Source: Rhodocollybia butyracea (lineage: Eukaryota > Basidiomycota > Agaricomycetes > Agaricales > Omphalotaceae). From it: 64,000 nucleotides of DNA. The notes below the pieces were generated by a model. That model was given only the letters and a program-made list of their open reading frames with translations, was not told the origin of the DNA and made no database searches. Below are positions 59,561 through 64,000 of the stretch, one piece after another. The DNA lies in the NCBI GenBank assembly GCA_015501585.1, contig JADNRY010000019.1:310001-374000 (forward strand), written 5' to 3'. How positions within the stretch are numbered: position 1 is the stretch's first letter; each line of letters begins with the position of its first letter. The position numbers and the translations under genes are program-made.

Positions 59561-60057
59561 TCTTATCTCATTCATTCGCGGTCGTAGATGTGTTCTCCCG
59601 CATCAAGGGTTTATTTCGCCGGTCAAATTGTTGATGGCACAGAAGTTTATTTTGCTGGTCAAGTTGTTGATAGCACTCATGGTTCGTTACTAATGCTGGT
59701 CAAGTTGTTGATAGCATATATTCAGTTTGTAAGGTAATCTCTTATTTCATGGATATGTTCCACTCCGCCATGTGTTGGCATTTAATTTTGGTTTGCTTTC
59801 TATTTCTTTGCTCAAGTTTCTGCTGCAATCTTAGATCCCCATTCTGTCTGTTTTATCTCCTTTGATTCAAGTTGTTGTCTACCAATTGTTGATTTCCCCA
59901 TCCCAGTTTATCTCACTGATTCTATTCTCTGTTGGACATTTGTTTCAGTTACTTATAGTTCCCCATTCTGTGTTACACCCTATCTCATTCCAGGGGGAGT
60001 TTATTTACTTATGTAGTTAGTGTTACAGTCTTGTTGCAGTCCCGGATTGAGGGGGAG

Positions 60058-60316
60058 TGTTGTAGTTCGCCGAGCCGATGATGACATCATGTCAATCCGG
60101 CACTGATAATCCTCCGATGTAGCTTACTGATCGACTTACCAAGATACTTACTAATACTTACAGACCCGGTAGTTACCTCGTAGAGTACCCGTACTGTAGT
60201 ATATAAGGCCTGGTACAAAGGCCAAGTAGTATATAGTGATATAGAGCACTCGTATACCCAATCTCCTGAGGGAGCCTCACGGCTCCGAGTCCCCACTGCG
60301 CCAGATACCTACGACA
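60058..60316 (+). repeat. 3' LTR
   Basis: Same length as the 5' LTR with two mismatches, preceded by the polypurine tract ggattgagggggag. Confidence 0.9.
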
Positions 60317-61114
60317 TTTCCACTCCAGCGTGACCGAAGTAGGCCGCAAAATACAGCCTTTCGTTGGCCTGTTGAAAAGATCATTTGATTAGAATTGCAA
60401 AAGAACATATTACTTCAGGTGATCTTGAAACCAATAATTGCTGTGTACTTCAGTCACATAAAATAGGACAGTAAAAAGTGGGACAATATAACTGTAATAC
60501 TAGCTGAGGCCAAGGCTGAGGCTGTTCATTGAAATCTGACCATGATGCAAAGGAAGGAAGGAACAACCGATGCGGTCCCATTGAGGAAGAGCCGGGGCCC
60601 GCACAACATGCACTACACCACGTGGAATCACCCAGTAGCGGGTAGCCTTAAAAGATGCTCAAACGGCGCAGTTCAGCGCTTTGTTTCAAGCCACCTTTGT
60701 TCCTGCCTTTTGCAACATTTGTCAATCATGACCACTCTCAACTTGAATGGCGCAACTCTGGCCGAAGAGTTTGGCATACCGATATATGATAGCCTAATCT
60801 CGCTCATTCTTAGATCTGTCCTCTATGGTGAAATCATTAAATTCTAGGACACACAGAATATAGTATCGCTCAAGCAATGTTACAGGCATCTTTATCTCAG
60901 TGGCAATAGTTGCCGCGGCCAGTAACTTTCTTATTCGGTGAGCTTGCTTCTTGATAATCTGGTTTCGGAAACATGCTATAGTAGATGCAGGAATACCGCC
61001 TATGCTTCCAGTCATGGACACACAATATTAATTGGCTGCATTTCCATCACAGTAACCATGACTGTAAATGTCATCGCGCCGCTGGGATATCTGCTCAGTT
61101 ATGTATCAATGATT

Positions 61115-61316
61115 CCAGAATTATACTCAACCTCGTATGTGATTTGGACCAAGATTGGATATCTACCCTTACCAGTGATGATTATTGTTGGTGATTTCCT
61201 TGTTTCGTGGAGAGCCCAGAATTATACTCAACCTCGTATGTGATTTGGACCAAGATTGGATATCTACCCTTACCAGTGATGATTATTGTTGGTGATTTCC
61301 TTGTTTCGTGGAGAGC
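61115..61316 (+). repeat. Perfect 101 bp tandem duplication
   Basis: The segment from ccagaattatactc to cgtggagag occurs twice head to tail with a 101 bp period, apparently without differences. Since 101 is not a multiple of three, it breaks the exon. Confidence 0.9.
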
Positions 61317-61769
61317 CTGTATTATGTGGCCCAGTTCAAGATGTATCAAAGCTCTCATTACCGTACTTATGATGGCAAACATTGGTGTGTGTCTGCTACT
61401 TATACCAAGACTTATACTTACTCATTTGATTGTTCATGACTTACTAGGTTTTCAGTGCCTTTTCGCACTATCATATATGTCTACAAGCACCTTGTCTTTG
61501 AACTTTGATAGTCCTTGGTCCACCCTGCTGCTCTCAAACGTGCTGGGATTGACCATCAGTCTTGCCATCAATATCTTAAGTACGTCTCTTATCGGTGTCA
61601 AAGCTTGGTAAGTTTGATCTGGCACTGAGTCACTGACCCAGCACTTCAAACTGATACTCTGTCAGGATGTATAGAAGAGACTTGGAACTACTCAGGCAGA
61701 ATAGATTAACAAAATCCCAACAAGTGTTAATGCTTTGGATAGAATCGGGAGTTGTGTTTTGTGTCTTAC

Positions 61770-62134
61770 TGTTAGAGTTTTGGTGCAATATCCAACTGAG
61801 TTGGATATTGCACCAAAACTCTAACAAAACATCTGACTCTGAGAGTACTACCATGTAGTAGTATCTCAGATCCTATGTCCCTCGGATGTACTCGAGTAGC
61901 CGGTTATATGCTGAGTGGGCACCATCCCACTGGTCTACCTTGACCTGGTCAGGTTACTAATTACTGGCTCAGCGGCTCTTACAACCCGTAGGACTTGAAC
62001 CCACGACCTCAAGGTAAACCCTCACTCAATCTATCTCAGAGTCAGATGTTTTGTTAGAGTTCTGGTGCAATATCCAACTCAGCCATATAACCGGTTTATA
62101 TGGCTGAGTTGGATATTGCACCAAAACTCTAACA
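61770..62134. mobile_element. Palindromic-ended 365 bp insertion (miniature LTR/foldback element)
   Basis: Flanked by the 5 bp duplication CTTAC (61765-61769, 62135-62139). Each end is a self-complementary unit running TGTTAGAG...CTCTAACA: 61770-61826 (57 bp) and 62052-62134 (83 bp, with an extra palindrome around aaccggtt). The inner flanks are again inverted (acatctgactctgaga / tctcagagtcagatgt). The internal 225 bp contains a tRNA B-box-like GGTTCAAGTCC on the minus strand. TG..CA ends and the 5 bp duplication suggest a miniature LTR element; the nested palindromes suggest foldback. Confidence 0.82.
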
Positions 62135-62482
62135 CTTACAAGTAAGGAAGTTCTCATGAATATCAATAATATTATCAACTGATGATCAATCTTGATATTC
62201 AGGTGGTTTACATGGCTATTCAACTCGCTAAAGCAGATTTGTTGGGTGTTGTTAGTAATGTTGGACCTAGTCTGAATTCTTTACAAAACTGGCTGGCGGC
62301 TGTGATTCCATTACTTGTGGTGTGTTTATTGTTTGATTAAATTTAACAGTGGTTACCCTATTCTAATGGTGGTATAGGGGCTGTATTTGCAATCTATATC
62401 TCTCATAGTAAAGTTGAAATTGTCTGTTGTTGAAGAGATGTCCTTGCAAACAATCACACTCAATCACAACAGGTCTACATAA

Positions 62483-62901
62483 ATTAGGAATTGTAATAGT
62501 TGACATGTGCTTGCTGTATTGGGTTGTTGCTCATCCTTTCTTGCTTCAAGGCCGCTTCAGCAGTGAAGCTCTAGCAAACGCTTGGCTATCTTACTGAAAG
62601 ATCAGGACATGCGGAGTCATTGCGGACCTCTGAAACATTGTGCCATGCATCTTGTTACAGAAGTTCTTTCATAAACATCTTCTTTCGAGGAATCAAGTCA
62701 TCTCTGTGCTCTCCCAGTCCTTGCCCAGTCCACTTATCTCGCCTCTATAATTTGCCGATACGGATTCAGCAATGTAAAGTCGGAATTCAGCCATGTACCC
62801 GTATCTCAGTACTCACATAGTATCTCACTGGAGTAAGTGCACATCCAACAACTTTTGGAAACAAAAACAAGCATGGTGCTAGTTGCAGCGTTTCTCAAAG
62901 T
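62483..62901. other. Spacer after copy 5
   Basis: No gene seen. Towards the right it contains the gta..cacatccaacaac block of the tRNA-Glu-associated repeat. Confidence 0.4.
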
Positions 62902-62985
62902 TCCGACATAGGGAATCGAACCCCAGGCTATCTGATCGCGCAATCAACAAACCAAGCAACCCCAAATGAGACATACCTTGTAGAG
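62902..62985 (-). pseudogene. tRNA-Glu-like fragment (3' half)
   Basis: Minus strand. The 3' acceptor side TGTCGGA and T arm GGGG-TTCGATT-CCC are kept, followed by unrelated sequence where the D arm and 5' acceptor should be. Confidence 0.6.
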
Positions 62986-63119
62986 TTTGAGACTTGAATG
63001 GACACTGTCTAGCTAATTGGGTATGGATATATCATGGTTTAGAGTCACCAAGAGAGGTAAGAGTGAGGGTGGCATATGGGATAACAGACTCGGAGTGAGC
63101 AGTAAGATCTCAGACTGCA

Positions 63120-63304
63120 CTTCAATAAACACCAAGATACACGCTTAGATGCTAGAAGTTGAACAGTAGCTTTTTTTTAATTCCTTTGAAATCCAGCCAG
63201 CAAGGTATATAATATACATGGGGTAGCTTTCGGTATTCACGATACCGAAAGTACATATCCAACTTTTGAAAACAAAAAACTTGGATTGCCCTTAGCATAG
63301 GTAT
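63120..63304. repeat. Body of the tRNA-Glu-associated repeat
   Basis: Carries acttcaataaacacc.., gaagttgaacagtagc, gaaatccagccagcaagg and gtacatatccaacttttg in the shared order. Confidence 0.75.
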
Positions 63305-63397
63305 TCAGACACGGGGAATTTAACCCCGGGCTATCGCGTGAATCATATTGAACTCATGAATGAGAGGCGATAATGTTAGCCACTACACCATATCGGA
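63305..63397 (-). tRNA. tRNA-Glu(CTC) with intron
   Basis: Minus strand: TCCGATA, A box TGGTGTAGTGGCTAA, stem TATCGC, loop CTCTCA with anticodon CTC, intron of about 22 nt, then C and the matching stem GCGATA. The T arm is GGGG-TTAAATT-CCCC. The 3' acceptor strand TGTCTGA has one mismatch to the 5' strand, and the T loop lacks the usual C, so activity is uncertain. Confidence 0.7.
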
Positions 63398-63550
63398 ATA
63401 CTTAGTTCCCAAGTTTATGACTCAAATCACGATCTATCTCAGCTGGGCTTTCACCTCATTATGTCTCGCATTTCATTATGTCTAGCTATAACTTTATTGG
63501 AAGGGGTACTTGTTACATAAAGCAAAAAACAAGTACTCTTTCGACTCAGT

Positions 63551-63643
63551 TCCGACACAAGGAATTGAACCCCGAGCTATCGCGTCACGGCTTAGCCTTT
63601 ACCGTATGAGAGGGGATAATGTTAGCCACTACACCATATCGGA
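63551..63643 (-). tRNA. tRNA-Glu(CTC) with intron
   Basis: Minus strand: TCCGATA pairs with TGTCGGA (one G-U). A box, loop CTCTCA, an intron of about 22 nt and stem half GCGATA are present. The 5' anticodon stem reads TATCCC, giving one mismatch, and the T arm GGGG-TTCAATT-CCTT is weakened. Possibly decaying. Confidence 0.7.
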
Positions 63644-63659
63644 GTACTCATTCCCCAAA

Positions 63660-63863
63660 TTTATGATAATTTACGGAGCAAGCTTCAATACATGCATAGA
63701 TGCTTGAAGTTGAACAGTAGTAATTGGGGGCATTTTTTTCCTTCGGAATCCAGCCAGCGATGTACGGTGTACCTCGGTATATGCCTATGGTCGAAGAAGT
63801 ATTACTAGGTAGCCAACTTTTGAAAAGTAAAACAAAACACACTTCACAATATATACTAATAGT
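63660..63863. repeat. Body of the tRNA-Glu-associated repeat
   Basis: Carries gcttcaatacatgcatagat, gaagttgaacagtag, cttcggaatccagccagcg, tgtacctcggta and gccaacttttgaaaag. It lies between two tRNA-Glu-like units, making the array tandem. Confidence 0.75.
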
Positions 63864-63941
63864 TCCGACACGGGCTATCGCGTGCTAAACTGCAAACGTT
63901 ACATGAGAGGGCGATAATGTTAGCCACTACACCATATCGGA
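63864..63941 (-). pseudogene. tRNA-Glu-like sequence lacking the T arm
   Basis: Minus strand: acceptor TCCGATA/TGTCGGA, A box and stem TATCGC/GCGATA with a CCTCTCA loop and intron are intact. The T arm is deleted: the sequence passes from GCGATAGCC straight to CGTGTCGGA. Confidence 0.7.
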
Positions 63942-64000
63942 ATAGTTATTCCCCAAGTTTATGGCTGAAATTACGATCCAACCGGGCTTTCACTTCATTA

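Larger units (their letters stand above)
58541..60316 (+). mobile_element. Young non-autonomous LTR retrotransposon, copia-type priming
   Basis: Two 259 bp LTRs (58541-58799 and 60058-60316; TGTTGTAG...CCTACGACA) differ at two positions. The target duplication is TTTCC (58536-58540 and 60317-60321). A primer site ggttatgggccccg follows the 5' LTR, and a purine tract attgagggggag precedes the 3' LTR. The internal part is only 1258 bp and encodes no gag, protease, integrase or reverse transcriptase I can recognise; the longest open frames (58878-59180, 59014-59634) look like chance. It must depend on a full-length relative. It sits between seven-helix copies 4 and 5. Confidence 0.92.
60728..62482 (+). 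pseudogene. Seven-helix membrane protein, family copy 5 (broken)
   Basis: Starts MTTLNLNGATLAEEFGIPIY and keeps all seven exon regions (PVMIIVGDFLVSWRA; GLTISLAINILSTSLIGVKA), ending with the family tail LQTITLNHNRST. Two lesions destroy it: a 101 bp tandem duplication inside exon 3 (61115-61316), which shifts the frame, and a 365 bp insertion at the end of exon 5 (61770-62134) next to the splice donor. Confidence 0.87.

Noticed and set aside
58878..59634. Open frames inside the LTR retrotransposon as possible gag genes
   Set aside because: Composition is low-complexity, frames overlap each other, and there is no Cys-His zinc knuckle or protease, integrase or reverse transcriptase motif.
1..64000. 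CRISPR array or bacterial-type operon
   Set aside because: No regularly spaced direct repeats of that kind; gene structure is clearly eukaryotic with spliceosomal introns.

Overview
This window looks like nuclear DNA of a filamentous basidiomycete, probably an Agaricomycete. The genes are cut by many 40-60 nt GT..AG introns, and the content fits that group: a DNMT5-type methyltransferase, F-box proteins, a SET protein of a fungal type and fungal seven-helix membrane proteins. A Rhizoctonia-like genome is possible, but the sequence alone does not prove it. Gene models were spliced by hand. Most close to an exact multiple of three, and their products match known families.

Positions 1-30 kb are gene-dense and mostly single-copy: DNMT5-like cytosine methyltransferase/SNF2 fusion (+), CRIPT (-), URA5 (+), a hypothetical (-), an F-box protein (+), an EFM7-type methyltransferase (-), a second F-box protein (+), a class I SAM methyltransferase (-), ubiquitin-eS31 fusion (-), an intron-containing tRNA-Leu(AAG) (+), a partly resolved membrane protein (-), RFC3 (+), a Clr2-like silencing protein (-), TRAPPC12 (+) and a Kar9/GAR-type microtubule linker (+). 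Several neighbours are divergent and share short promoters (61-338 bp). DNMT5 and Clr2 are both silencing factors. Five conserved genes here need a one-base correction or an undetected intron to stay in frame, which points to assembly indels rather than gene death.

Positions 30-64 kb are a duplicated, transposon-rich region. Its backbone is a family of six seven-helix membrane protein genes: three intact copies (31.6, 39.4 and 56.9 kb), two broken copies (48.4 and 60.7 kb) and one diverged copy on the other strand (51.8-53.1 kb). Copy 1 was duplicated together with part of the neighbouring SET gene, and the SET part of the duplicate carries a clean internal inversion of about 0.3 kb. Fragments of the Kar9/GAR gene are scattered in reverse orientation next to remains of a small secreted protein gene. 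Mobile elements with readable target-site duplications include two related LTRs (one of them hosting two nested hAT-type elements), a 1.78 kb non-autonomous LTR retrotransposon with nearly identical LTRs and a half-tRNA primer site, and a 365 bp palindromic element inside an exon. Six tRNA-Glu(CTC)-like sequences, most with introns and common flanks, form a repeat family that becomes tandem at the right end.

The layout suggests a stable core beside a fast-changing receptor-like gene array built by segmental duplication and transposition. The link between the silencing genes and this array is inference only.
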